64,000 bases of DNA, from assembly GCA_963846505.1 (NCBI GenBank), contig CAWJWD010000007.1, positions 310,001 to 374,000 of the forward strand, given 5' to 3'. Of the stretch, positions 25,166-33,408 are shown one piece after another. This DNA is from JACVRW01 sp963846505 (GTDB taxonomy: Bacteria; Actinomycetota; Thermoleophilia; Solirubrobacterales; Thermoleophilaceae). Below the pieces are notes generated by a model. That model was not told the DNA's origin. It ran no database searches and saw nothing but the letters and a program-made list of their open reading frames with translations. The first letter of the stretch is position 1. The number at the start of each line of letters is the position of its first letter. Made by a program: the position numbers and the translations under genes.

Positions 25166-25606
25166 GTGCCAGTGAACACCGACGCCAAGGGCAAGTCCTT
25201 CCCGCCGTTCGAGTACGAGGTGGGCAAGGAGAAGATCCGCGAGTACGCGCACGCGGTGGGCGAGGAGAACCCCGTCTACTTCGACCGCGAGGCCGCCAAG
25301 CAGGCCGGCTTCCGCGACGTGCCGGCGCCGCCGATGTTCGCCGTCGTCTACTCCAGCGGCGCCGTCGCGCCGGCGCTGTTCGATCCCGAGGTCGGCATCA
25401 ACTTCGCGATGCTGGTCCACGGCGGGCAGGAGTTCGTCTGGGGCGAGCAGGTCTGCGCCGGGGACCGGATCACCACCGTCGCCACGCTCGAGGACGTCTA
25501 CGAGCAGGGCGGCAAGGGCTTCTACGTGTTCGAGTCGGTGTCGACCAACCAGGACGGCCAGGAGGTCGCGCGCGGCACCTGGACCAACATCGTGCGGGGG
25601 GTATGA
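25166..25606 (+). CDS. MaoC-like dehydratase subunit, HadA type
   Basis: This is a 146-residue single hot-dog domain protein of the FAS1/MaoC N-terminal type (FEYEVGKEKIREYAHAVGEENPVYFDREAA; VPAPPMFAVVYS). In mycobacteria HadA is the substrate-binding subunit of the (3R)-hydroxyacyl-ACP dehydratase of fatty acid elongation and pairs with catalytic HadB. The stop overlaps the next ATG (ATGA), as expected of a heterodimer pair. Functional assignment follows the family; whether it serves long-chain FAS-II elongation here is not shown. Confidence 0.78.
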   Translation: MPVNTDAKGKSFPPFEYEVGKEKIREYAHAVGEENPVYFDREAAKQAGFRDVPAPPMFAVVYSSGAVAPALFDPEVGINFAMLVHGGQEFVWGEQVCAGDRITTVATLEDVYEQGGKGFYVFESVSTNQDGQEVARGTWTNIVRGV

Positions 25607-25983
25607 GCATGGGACCTGTCGAGCTCAAGGTCACGCCGGACAAGTACCTGCCGCATCGCTACGCGGGCGCCTCGGGGGACTTCAACCCGATCCACATCGA
25701 TCGCGAGTTCGCCCAGCAGGTCGGCCTGCCGAGCAACATCCTGCACGGTCTCTACACGATGGCGCAGGTGGCGCGCGCGAACGTCGCGGCCGCCGGCGGC
25801 GACCCGCGCTCGCTCAAGCGGCTGTCGGTCCAGTTCCGCGGCATGGGCTTCCCCGAGCAGGAGATCACCGTCACCGGGACGGTCAAGGAGGAGCGCGACG
25901 GGCGGGTGGTCGTGGACACCGTCGCCGAGCAGGGCGGCAACCAGATCATCCGCAACGCCGAGGCCGAGCTGGCGACCGCGTAG
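25603..25983 (+). CDS. MaoC-like dehydratase catalytic subunit, HadB type
   Basis: This is a 126-residue hot-dog dehydratase. The hydratase-2 motif ASGDFNPIHID supplies the catalytic Asp and His, and LPSNILHGLYTMAQVAR follows in the central helix, as in HadB. It dehydrates (3R)-hydroxyacyl thioesters with the HadA-like partner upstream. Coupled by ATGA; an in-frame ATG lies 6 nt further on. The pair sits between a sigma factor and hrcA, an unusual place for lipid genes. Confidence 0.8.
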   Translation: MSMGPVELKVTPDKYLPHRYAGASGDFNPIHIDREFAQQVGLPSNILHGLYTMAQVARANVAAAGGDPRSLKRLSVQFRGMGFPEQEITVTGTVKEERDGRVVVDTVAEQGGNQIIRNAEAELATA

Positions 25984-25997
25984 GCGTCTGCGCTCCT

Positions 25998-26017
25998 CGT
26001 CGTCACAATTGACGACG
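25998..26017. promoter_or_regulatory. Inverted repeat at the hrcA start
   Basis: CGTCGTCA-CAAT-TGACGACG is a perfect 8-bp inverted repeat with a 4-bp AT-rich centre ending on the first base of the hrcA GTG. It is not the CIRCE consensus (TTAGCACTC-N9-GAGTGCTAA). It could be an autoregulatory operator or a translation-blocking hairpin. Confidence 0.45.
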
Positions 26018-27042
26018 TGCAGATGACGCAGCGTCAGCGCTTCATCCTCCAGAAGGTGGTGGAGGGGCGCCTCGAGCTCGACCAGCCGGTCGGCTCCAAG
26101 TGGATCGCCGAGCAGGACGACGTGCCCTGGGGACCGTCGACCGTGCGCGCCGAGCTGGCGCGGCTCGAGGACATCGGGCTGCTCGAGCATCCGCACACCT
26201 CGGCCGGCCGCGTGCCGACCGACGTCGGCTACCGCCAGTACGTCGACGAGCTGCTGATCGCCGGAAAGCTGCCCGTGCCGCCGAAGGCCGTCGCGCTGAC
26301 GGCGATGCGGCGCGAGGTCGACGAGGCGATGCGCGCCACGACCGAGCAGCTGTCGCAGATGACCAACCTGCTCGCGCTCGTGACCGCGCCGCCGATCGAG
26401 ACCGCAACCATCCGTCGCGTCGAGGTGCTGCTGCTGCAGCCGCAGGTCGCGATGGTGGTCGTGATCACCTCGACCGGCGGCGTCACCAAGCGCGTGATCT
26501 CCTACGACGACCCGGTCGACCCCGGGCTGATCGACTGGGCCGGCAGCTACCTCAACGAGGCGCTCGGGGACCTCGACGTCGGCTCGCGCCTGCTGGCGAG
26601 CCGGCTCGCCGATCCCGAGCTGTCCCCAGGCGAGCGCGAGTTCCTGACGACGCTGGCGCCGGCCTTCACCGAGCTCGAGCAGGCGGCCGAGAGCAACCTG
26701 TTCATGGAGGGTGCCGCGCGCCTGCTGAGCGAGCACCGCTTCCAGGAGCTGCCGCAGATCGGAGCGCTGCTGGAGATGCTCGAGCACCGGCGGGCGCTGC
26801 TGTCGGTGCTGCGCGAGTCGCTGACCGAGCCGAGCGTCTACCTGCGCATCGGGCAGGAGAACCCGACGCCCGAGCTGCAGTCGCTCAGCCTCGTGGCCGC
26901 CAACTACGGTCTCGCACGGCGTAACCTCGGTGCCGTGTCGGTCATCGGACCCGTGCGCATGGACTACCCGCAGGCGATCACCGCCGTGCGTCAGGCAGCC
27001 GCCGAGCTGTCGCGCTTCGTCGCTCAGGTGTACGACGAGTGA
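26017..27042 (+). CDS. hrcA: Heat-inducible transcription repressor HrcA
   Basis: This is a 341-residue protein. The N-terminal winged helix (RQRFILQKVVEGRLELDQPVGS; PSTVRAELARLEDIGLLEHPHTSAGRVPTD-type segment) is the HrcA hallmark, followed by the GAF-like and dimerisation parts (VMVVVITSTGGVTKRV; NYGLARRNLGAVSVIGP near the C-terminus). HrcA normally represses groESL and dnaK operons at CIRCE. Starts GTG 26017 or ATG 26023. It overlaps dnaJ by GTGA, so it is co-transcribed with the chaperone gene; grpE and dnaK are not here. Confidence 0.93.
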   Translation: MQMTQRQRFILQKVVEGRLELDQPVGSKWIAEQDDVPWGPSTVRAELARLEDIGLLEHPHTSAGRVPTDVGYRQYVDELLIAGKLPVPPKAVALTAMRREVDEAMRATTEQLSQMTNLLALVTAPPIETATIRRVEVLLLQPQVAMVVVITSTGGVTKRVISYDDPVDPGLIDWAGSYLNEALGDLDVGSRLLASRLADPELSPGEREFLTTLAPAFTELEQAAESNLFMEGAARLLSEHRFQELPQIGALLEMLEHRRALLSVLRESLTEPSVYLRIGQENPTPELQSLSLVAANYGLARRNLGAVSVIGPVRMDYPQAITAVRQAAAELSRFVAQVYDE

Positions 27043-28157
27043 AGCGCGACGCCTACGAGGTGCTCGGGGTCGCGCGCGACGCCGACGAACAGCAGGTCAA
27101 GAAGGCCTTCCGTCGCCTCGCCCGCGAGCTGCACCCGGACGTCAACAGCCACGACCCGGAGGCCGAGGAGAAGTTCAAGGAGGCCGCCGAGGCCTACGAG
27201 ATCCTCTCGGACGCCGAGCGCCGCGCCGTCTACGACCGCTACGGCTACGAGGGCCTCGACTCGCGCGGCTTCGCCTCCGCCAGCCACGGCTTCGGCTCGT
27301 TCGCGGACATCTTCGACGCCTTCTTCGGCGGCGGCGACCCGTTCGGCGGGGCGGCCGGCGGGCGCGTGCAGGGCGGCGACGCGGCCGTCGAGGTCGAGAT
27401 CACGCTCGAACAGGCCGCGCGTGGCGCCGCGGTCGAGGTCATCTACGACCAGGTCGACCGCTGCGAGCACTGCCACGGCAACGGCGCCGAGCCCGGCACG
27501 CCGATCGAGACCTGTCCCCGCTGCGAGGGCTCGGGTCGCCTGCGCGCCGTCTCGCGCACCGCCTTCGGCCAGCTCGTGCGCGAGCACGTCTGCGACGTCT
27601 GCGGCGGCGACGGGCGCGTGCCCGAGCAGCCGTGCAAGGTCTGCGCCGGCCGCGGCCGGCGCGCCGCCAGCAAGACGCTCGAGGTGGACATCCCGGCCGG
27701 CATCGCCGACGGCCAGCGCATCCGGCTGGGCGGTCGCGGTCACGCCGGCGAGCGCGGCGGCCCGCCCGGCGACCTCTACGTGCTCGTCGGCGTCGCCGAG
27801 GACGAGCGCTTCGTGCGCGACGGCAACGACCTCGTCACCGTCGTCGACGTGCCCGCCCCGGCGGCCGCGCTCGGCACCACCGTGCGCGCTCCGACGCTCG
27901 AGGGCGACGAGGAGATCGCCGTGCCCGCCGGCACGCAGCCCGGCACCGTCGTCACCCTGCGCGGCCTCGGCGTGCCCGCGCTCGGACGCGGCCGTCGCGG
28001 CGACCAGCAGGTCGTCCTCAACGTGATCGTCCCGCGCAACCTCAGCGACGAGCAGCGCGACCTGCTCGAGCGCCTGCGCGATTCGATCACCGAGGAGAAC
28101 CTGCGCGAGCCCGCCGACGAGTCGATTCTGGGCAAGCTGAAGCGCGCCCTGCGCTGA
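27039..28157 (+). CDS. dnaJ: Chaperone DnaJ
   Basis: This is a 372-residue type I J-protein. It has a J domain with HPD (ELHPDVN) at residues ~1-65 and a Gly/Phe region (FFGGGDPFGG). The zinc domain has four CxxCxGxG repeats (CEHCHGNG, CPRCEGSG, CDVCGGDG, CKVCAGRG), and substrate-binding C-terminal beta domains follow. It stimulates DnaK ATPase and delivers substrates. The frame is intact. GTG overlaps the hrcA stop; a structured repeat begins at its own stop codon. Confidence 0.95.
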   Translation: MKRDAYEVLGVARDADEQQVKKAFRRLARELHPDVNSHDPEAEEKFKEAAEAYEILSDAERRAVYDRYGYEGLDSRGFASASHGFGSFADIFDAFFGGGDPFGGAAGGRVQGGDAAVEVEITLEQAARGAAVEVIYDQVDRCEHCHGNGAEPGTPIETCPRCEGSGRLRAVSRTAFGQLVREHVCDVCGGDGRVPEQPCKVCAGRGRRAASKTLEVDIPAGIADGQRIRLGGRGHAGERGGPPGDLYVLVGVAEDERFVRDGNDLVTVVDVPAPAAALGTTVRAPTLEGDEEIAVPAGTQPGTVVTLRGLGVPALGRGRRGDQQVVLNVIVPRNLSDEQRDLLERLRDSITEENLREPADESILGKLKRALR

Positions 28158-28259
28158 GGGGTCCGATGAGCGGCGCCTCACTTTGTCCTCGCTCGCTCGC
28201 GGGCTGGCGCCCGCCACGCTCCCTGCGTCCTCGCGATGCTTGCTCCTCGGACCCCTCAG
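28154..28259 (+). repeat. Structured dispersed 3'-end element, copy 2 (after dnaJ)
   Basis: The outer arms CTGAGGGGTCCGA (28154-28166) and TCGGACCCCTCAG (28247-28259) are perfectly complementary over 13 bp; the first includes the dnaJ stop codon. Inside are a hairpin with stem GCGGGC/GCCCGC (28199-28204, 28209-28214) and the shared 20-mer 28212-28231. Relative to the gene before it, the orientation is the same as copy 1. It occupies the whole dnaJ-prmA gap. Confidence 0.72.
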
Positions 28260-28269
28260 GGCGTTGCCG

Positions 28270-29076
28270 GTGATCCGACTCTCGATAACTGCGCCGGCGG
28301 AGCAGGCGGAGCTGGTGCTCGCGGCGCTGGTCGAGCTGGCGCCCTCGGGGGTCGAGCAGGTCGACGGCGACGGCGTCGTCGAGTACGCGGTCTACGGCGC
28401 GCCGGGGGAGCTGCCCGCGCTGCCCGAGGGCGAGGCGGAGGTCGGTGGCGTGCGCGTGCGGGTGAGCGGGGAGGAGGTGCCCGACGACTGGGCACGAGCG
28501 CTGGAAGCAGCTTCCACGTGCCGGTGCTGGTCGGCGACCGGCTCTGGGTGCGTCCGCCGTGGGAGCAGGCGGACGCGCGTCCTGGCGTGATCGACCTCGC
28601 CATCGATCCGGGGCAGGCCTTCGGCACCGGATCGCACGCGACCACGCGCCTCTGTCTCGAGCTGCTGCTCGAGACGGAGCCGGCGGGCTCGTTCGTGGAC
28701 CTCGGCTGCGGCTCGGGCGTGCTCGCGATCGCGGCGGCACGCCTCGGCTTCGGGCCGGTGACGGCGCTCGACTACGACCCGCGAGGCGGTGGCGGCGACG
28801 CTCGCCAACGCGCGGGCGAACGGCGTCGAGCTCGAGCGCGTCGAGCGCGTCAACCTGCGCGAGCAGGCCCCGCCGACGGCCGACGTGGTCGTGGCCAACC
28901 TGATGCGGCCGTTGCTGCTGCGCGTCGCCGAGCTGATGGTCGTCGAGCCGCCGGTGCTGATCCTGTCCGGCCTGCTCGACGACGAGGCCGACGAGGTCGC
29001 GGCCGCCTTCGCGCCGCTGGTGGAGCGCAAGCGGCTGTCGGACAAGGGTTGGAGCGCCGTCCTGCTCAGTGCATGA
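28270..29076 (+). CDS. prmA: Ribosomal protein L11 methyltransferase
   Basis: This is a ~267-residue PrmA-like methyltransferase. The N-terminal domain begins VIRLSITAPAEQAELVLAAL. The catalytic domain has the PrmA signature DPGQAFGTGSHATTRLCLELL, SAM motif I FVDLGCGSGVLAIAAARLG, and VVANLMRPLLL. It methylates L11. Frame changes occur near 28490, 28511 and 28782, all extra bases (the second reads CAGCTTCC for CAGTTCC). The GTG at 28270 starts 10 bp after the structured repeat. It ends overlapping the convergent antiporter gene. Confidence 0.85.
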
Positions 29077-30870
29077 CGCCGCTGGGAGAGCACGCCGGCC
29101 ACCTCCTGCCACCACGCCACCGTCGCGGGATCCTCGGCGCGGCGGATGCGGTCGCGGCAGTAGCGGAACAGGCGCCGCGGGCCGCCCGCGGCGACCAGCC
29201 CGTCGCCGGTGACCGCGAAGCGGCCGTCCTCGAGCAGCACGAGCGCGCCGGGTGCGCCGCGGCGCTGGCGCAGCGTGCGCAGCACCGCGATGCCGTCCAC
29301 GTCCTCCGGGGCGCCGGCGTCGCCCTGCTCGCTGCGCCACGGGTCGGACGCTGAAGATCGCCTGGCGGCCGGTGGGGGGGATGGACGATCTTCTCGAGCT
29401 CGCCGATCGGCCCCTCGCGCCAGCGCTCGAACAGCCCCTCGACCTTCTTGCGCTGTGGCTGGCGCACCAGGATGTGCAGGCGGTCGCCGCCCTCGATCGT
29501 GGTCGAGCCGCGTGGCAGCAGCGCCTCGTCGCCGCGCACGATCACGTTGACGAGCGCCTCGCGCGGGCAGGCCGAGCTCGTTGACGAGGCGGCCGGCGAT
29601 CGCGTGGCCGCTCTCCGACGGGGAACTCGATCACCTCCGCGCCCGAGCCGTCGGATCGTGCCGACCTCGACCAGCGGCCGCGGGATCGCCGGCTGTTCGG
29701 TCGTCAGCCTCAGCGCGCGCGCCAGCGGCTCGAAGGTCACGCCCTGGATCAGCGTCGAGGTGAGCACGACGAAGAAGACGATGTTGAAGAACGAGTCCGC
29801 GTTCGGGACGCCCTCGATCACCGGGAAGGTGGCGAGCACGATCGGCACCGCGCCGCGCAGGCCGCGCCCAGCCCAGCAGCGTCGACTCGCGCAGCGTGAA
29901 GCGGGCCGGCAGCGTGCAGAGGTACACCGCGACCGGGCGGGCGACGAACATCAGCACGGCGGCGACGAGCAGCGCCTCGCCGATGATGTCGCCGAACTCG
30001 CTCGGGAACACGAGCAGGCCGAGCGTGAAGAAGACCGCGATCTGGCTGACCCAGGCGAGCGCGTCGTGGAAGTCGGCCACCGTGCGCCGGGCCGGCAGCT
30101 GCACGCTGCCGAGCACGAGGCCCGTCAGGTACACGGCGAGGAAGCCCGAGCCGTGCAGCACGTCCGCCGCGCCGAAGGAGATCCCGGCCGCGGCGATCGA
30201 CGCGACAGGGTAGAGGCCGGTGGTGCCGAAGCTGACCCGCTGCAGCGCCAGCGCCGCGCCGCGACCGACGGCCAGGCCCACGACGGCGCCGATCGCGAGC
30301 TCGGTCACGCCCAGCCAGACCATGTCCAGCACGCCGTAGTCGGGCTTCTGGATCACGTCGATGAAGCCGATCACGAGCACGATCGCGACCGGGTCGTTGA
30401 GCCCCGACTCGCCCTCGAGCACCCGTGCCGGCGCGCCGTGCGATGCTCGAGCCGCGCAGGATCGAGAAGACCGCCGCGCCGTCGGTGGCGCACACGATCG
30501 AGCCCAGCAGCAGGCCCTCGAGCGTGCTCAGGTCGAGCAGCCAGGCGGCCGCCAGCCCGGTGATCAGCGCCGTCATGATCGTGCCGACCGTGGCGAGTGC
30601 GCTCGCCGGTCTGATCACCGGCTTGATCTCGCTCCAGCCCGAGGCGAAGCCGCCCTCGAACAGGATCAGCGCGAGCGCGACGATGCCGATCGTGCGCTCG
30701 AGCTCGACGTCCGAGAAGTGGATCCAGCCGAGCCCGTCCGAGCCGATCGCCATCCCGAGCACCAGGAACAGCAGCAGGCCGGGCACCCGCAGCCGCCCGG
30801 CCACGAGCGACGCGGCGATGCCGAGCGCGAGCAGGGCACCCGCGACCAGGATGAGGGTGCCGTCGCTCAT
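29066..30870 (-). CDS. CPA1-type cation/proton antiporter with TrkA_C domain
   Basis: Bridging frame changes gives a ~590-residue antiporter of the NhaP2/CvrA type. About 12 helices are followed by a cytoplasmic TrkA_C-like regulatory domain (EALVNVIVRGDEALLPRGSTTIEGGDRLHIL). Transport motifs include ALILFEGGFASGWSE, IVCATDGAAVFSILRG and EGESGLNDPVAIVL, the last carrying the conserved ND of CPA1 exchangers. It probably exchanges K+ or Na+ for protons. Breaks are near 29345-29390, 29570-29640, 29865 and 30435. The exact C-terminus is uncertain because a late frame change decides which stop is used. Confidence 0.8.
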
Positions 30871-30882
30871 GGGCGTGCGAGT

Positions 30883-31582
30883 CTACGGCGCGAGTTGGGC
30901 GGCAATGCCCTCGGCGGCGGCCTCAGCCCAGGTGTGCCAAGGGCCAGAGGTCGGGCCACTCTCTGTCGGGCAGCGCCTGGCCGGGTCGCTCCTCGCCCCC
31001 TCGGTTGACCCATGCGGTCCGCATGCCCAGCTCGCTGCGGCGGTCGCGATGTCGTACTTGAAGCCGAAGGCGACGTGCAGGACCCGCTCCGGCGGCTCGC
31101 CGATCTGCTCCAGCGCGGCCTCGAACGGCGGCCGCGCCGGCTTGTAGGCGCGCACGTCCTCGGCGACCGTGACCCCGTCGAACTCGACCTCGAGCTGGCG
31201 CAGCGTGTGCTCCATGATCGCCCGGTCGGTGTTGGAGATGATCCACAGCCGCAGCCCGGCGGCCCTGGCGGCGCGCAGGGCGGGAACCGTGTCCGGGAAC
31301 GGCTGCCAGCTCTCCATCGAGCGTGCGAGCGCCTCGCCGTCCTCGGGCCCGCAGCGATGGCCGCGCTCGTCGCACCAAGCGCCCAGGCTCGCGGCCAGCA
31401 CCTCGCGGTAGCGCCGGTACGGCCCGCCCAGGCGCTCGAACTGCAGCGCCTCCCAGCGCTCGCGCAGCACCCGCCCCGGCCGCGGGCCGCTCGTCGCCCT
31501 TGCGGCGCGCCAGGTCGTAGAGGAAGGAGCCCAGTCCGCCCTCCCAGTCGATCAGCGTCCCGTAGCAGTCGAAGGTCGCCAC
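30883..31582 (-). CDS. HAD-superfamily hydrolase (haloacid dehalogenase type II-like)
   Basis: This is a ~232-residue HAD hydrolase. Motif I is FDCYGTLIDW with the nucleophilic Asp, motif II is LRLWIISNTDR, motif III is YKPARPPFEAAL, and motif IV is replaced by HVAFGFKYDIATA, where DIATA carries the acidic residue. Length and the FDCYGTLIDWE start resemble 2-haloacid dehalogenases, but substrate is unproven. Frame changes lie near 31473, 31042 and 30939, each consistent with one extra base. It is divergent from yqeY. Confidence 0.78.
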
Positions 31583-31616
31583 CCTGATCTCGTCGTCCGT
31601 CAGCGCTCGGCCCTCC

Positions 31617-31622
31617 TACACT
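31617..31622 (+). promoter_or_regulatory. -10 element of yqeY-phoH operon
   Basis: TACACT stands 9 nt before the ATG at 31632; no Shine-Dalgarno is evident. Confidence 0.45.
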
Positions 31623-31631
31623 CTCAATGGC

Positions 31632-32063
31632 ATGTCCGTGCTCGAACAGGTCAAGGATGACGTGACCAGCGCCCTGAAGGCGGGCGACCGCACGCGCGCG
31701 AACGCGCTGCGGCTGATCGTCAACGAGCTGCAGAAGGCCGCCAAGGAGGACGGCGCCGACAGCGTCGAGGTGCTCCAGCGCGAGCGCAAGCGCCGGCTCG
31801 AGGCGGCCGAGGCCTACCGCGACGGCGGTCGCGAGGACCTCGCGGCGGGCGAGGACGCGGAGGCGGAGCTGATCGCCTCGTACATGCCGGCGCAGCTGTC
31901 CGACGACGAGCTGCGCGCGATCGTCGGCGACGCGGTGGCCGAGTCCGGCGCCAGCTCGCCCAAGGAGATGGGCAAGGTGATGGCCGCGGTGATGCCGCAG
32001 GTCAAGGGTCGCGCCGACGGCAAGCGCGTCAGCGCGGTGGTGAAGGAGTTGTTGACGGCCTAG
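31632..32063 (+). CDS. yqeY: GatB/YqeY-domain protein
   Basis: This is a 143-residue protein of the YqeY family (DDVTSALKAGDRTRANALRLIVNEL at the start; SYMPAQLSDDELRAIV; PKEMGKVMAAVMPQVKGRADGK at the end). The domain is related to the tRNA-binding tail of GatB, and a role in tRNA-dependent amidation has been proposed. It is the first gene of a phoH-ybeY-era operon; its TAG overlaps the phoH GTG by one base. Confidence 0.88.
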   Translation: MSVLEQVKDDVTSALKAGDRTRANALRLIVNELQKAAKEDGADSVEVLQRERKRRLEAAEAYRDGGREDLAAGEDAEAELIASYMPAQLSDDELRAIVGDAVAESGASSPKEMGKVMAAVMPQVKGRADGKRVSAVVKELLTA

Positions 32064-33040
32064 TGCGGACGCAGCTCGAGCTCCCCAACGAGGTCGCCGC
32101 CGAGCTCGCGGGCCCCGGCGACGTCGTCATGAAGACGCTCGAGGAGCACCTCGACTGCGACGTGTTCCTGCGCGGCAACGTGCTCACGCTCGACGGCGAC
32201 GAGGACGAGGTCGCCAACGGCAGCACGGTCGTGCGCGAGCTGGCCGACCTCGTGCGCCAGGGGCACGACATCGCGCCCGGCACGATCGAGGCGGTCGCGG
32301 GCGCGCTCGACCGCCACGAGAGCCCGAGCCGCATCCTCGAGGACGTCGTCTGGCGCCACCGCTCGCTGAAGGTCGCGCCCAAGACGGTCAACCAGAAGCA
32401 CTACGTCGACGCCATCCGCCGCTCGACGGTCACCGTCGGCATCGGTCCCGCCGGCACCGGCAAGTCGTTCCTGGCGGTCGCGATGGCCGTCGCCGCGCTC
32501 TCGCGCCGCGAGGTCAACCGGATCGTGCTGACCCGGCCGGCGGTCGAGGCCGGCGAGCGCCTGGGCTTCCTGCCCGGCGACCTGATGGCGAAGGTCGACC
32601 CCTATCTGCGGCCGCTGTTCGACGCGCTCTACGACATGCTCGAGCCCGAGCGCGTCAACCAGTACCTCGAGCGTGGGCAGATCGAGGTCGCGCCGCTCGC
32701 CTACATGCGCGGCCGCACGCTCAACGACAGCTTCATCATCCTCGACGAGGCGCAGAACACGAGCCCCGAGCAGATGAAGATGTTCCTCACGCGGCTGGGG
32801 TTCGGCTCCAAGATGGTCGTGACCGGCGACGTCACCCAGGTCGACCTGCCGCGCGACCAGCGCTCGGGACTGCTGGTGATCGGGGACATCCTCGAGCAGG
32901 TCGAGGGGATCGAGTTCGTGCGCTTCGGCGGCGAGGACGTGGTCCGTCACAAGCTGGTGCAGCGCATCGTCGCCGCCTACGACGAGTACGCGGAGCGGCA
33001 GGCGCCCGAGTTGCGCTCGGCCCGCCGGCAACAGGCCTGA
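32063..33040 (+). CDS. phoH: PhoH-family ATPase
   Basis: This is a 325-residue PhoH-like protein: an N-terminal KH-like part, then a P-loop ATPase (GPAGTGKSFLAVAMA), AGERLGFLPGDL, and a Walker B-type FIILDEAQNTSPEQMKMFLTRLG. MVVTGDVTQVDLP completes the RecD-like core. It is an RNA-associated ATPase/helicase-like enzyme that neighbours YbeY in many genomes. The frame is intact. Confidence 0.92.
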   Translation: MRTQLELPNEVAAELAGPGDVVMKTLEEHLDCDVFLRGNVLTLDGDEDEVANGSTVVRELADLVRQGHDIAPGTIEAVAGALDRHESPSRILEDVVWRHRSLKVAPKTVNQKHYVDAIRRSTVTVGIGPAGTGKSFLAVAMAVAALSRREVNRIVLTRPAVEAGERLGFLPGDLMAKVDPYLRPLFDALYDMLEPERVNQYLERGQIEVAPLAYMRGRTLNDSFIILDEAQNTSPEQMKMFLTRLGFGSKMVVTGDVTQVDLPRDQRSGLLVIGDILEQVEGIEFVRFGGEDVVRHKLVQRIVAAYDEYAERQAPELRSARRQQA

Positions 33041-33408
33041 TCGAACTCGAACTGATCGATGCGCCCGACGCGTTGCGGGTGCCGGCGCTGGCGGCGCTCG
33101 AGGCGGCGGGGATCGAGGACGGCCATCTCGCGGTCGCGCTCGTCGACGCCGAGGCGATCCAGGCCCTCAACCGCGAGCATCGCCGACGCGATCGGCCGAC
33201 CGACGTGCTGTCCTTCCCGGTGGACGAGGCGGGCCCGCCCGTGGGCCCGCGCGAGCTGGGCGACGTGGTGATCTGCCCCGAGCACACCGAGGACATGACC
33301 GAGGCAGTCGTGCACGGCGTGCTGCACCTCTGCGGCTACGACCACGAGCTCGACGACGGCGAGATGCTGGCGCTCCAAGGCCGCGTGCTGAAAGGCTTGC
33401 AGCGATGA
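33037..33408 (+). CDS. ybeY: Endoribonuclease YbeY
   Basis: This is a ~123-residue Zn-dependent RNase for 16S rRNA 3'-end maturation and quality control. The metal site HGVLHLCGYDHE (HxxxHxxGxxH pattern) is clear, with RPTDVLSFP before it. No ATG, GTG or TTG exists at the expected N-terminus. The only in-frame codon that overlaps the phoH stop is CTG at 33037 (CTGA overlap), giving a start IELELID typical of the family's first strand. TTG 33073 would remove that strand. A CTG start, or a base error hiding a GTG, is likely. Confidence 0.87.
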   Translation: MIELELIDAPDALRVPALAALEAAGIEDGHLAVALVDAEAIQALNREHRRRDRPTDVLSFPVDEAGPPVGPRELGDVVICPEHTEDMTEAVVHGVLHLCGYDHELDDGEMLALQGRVLKGLQR

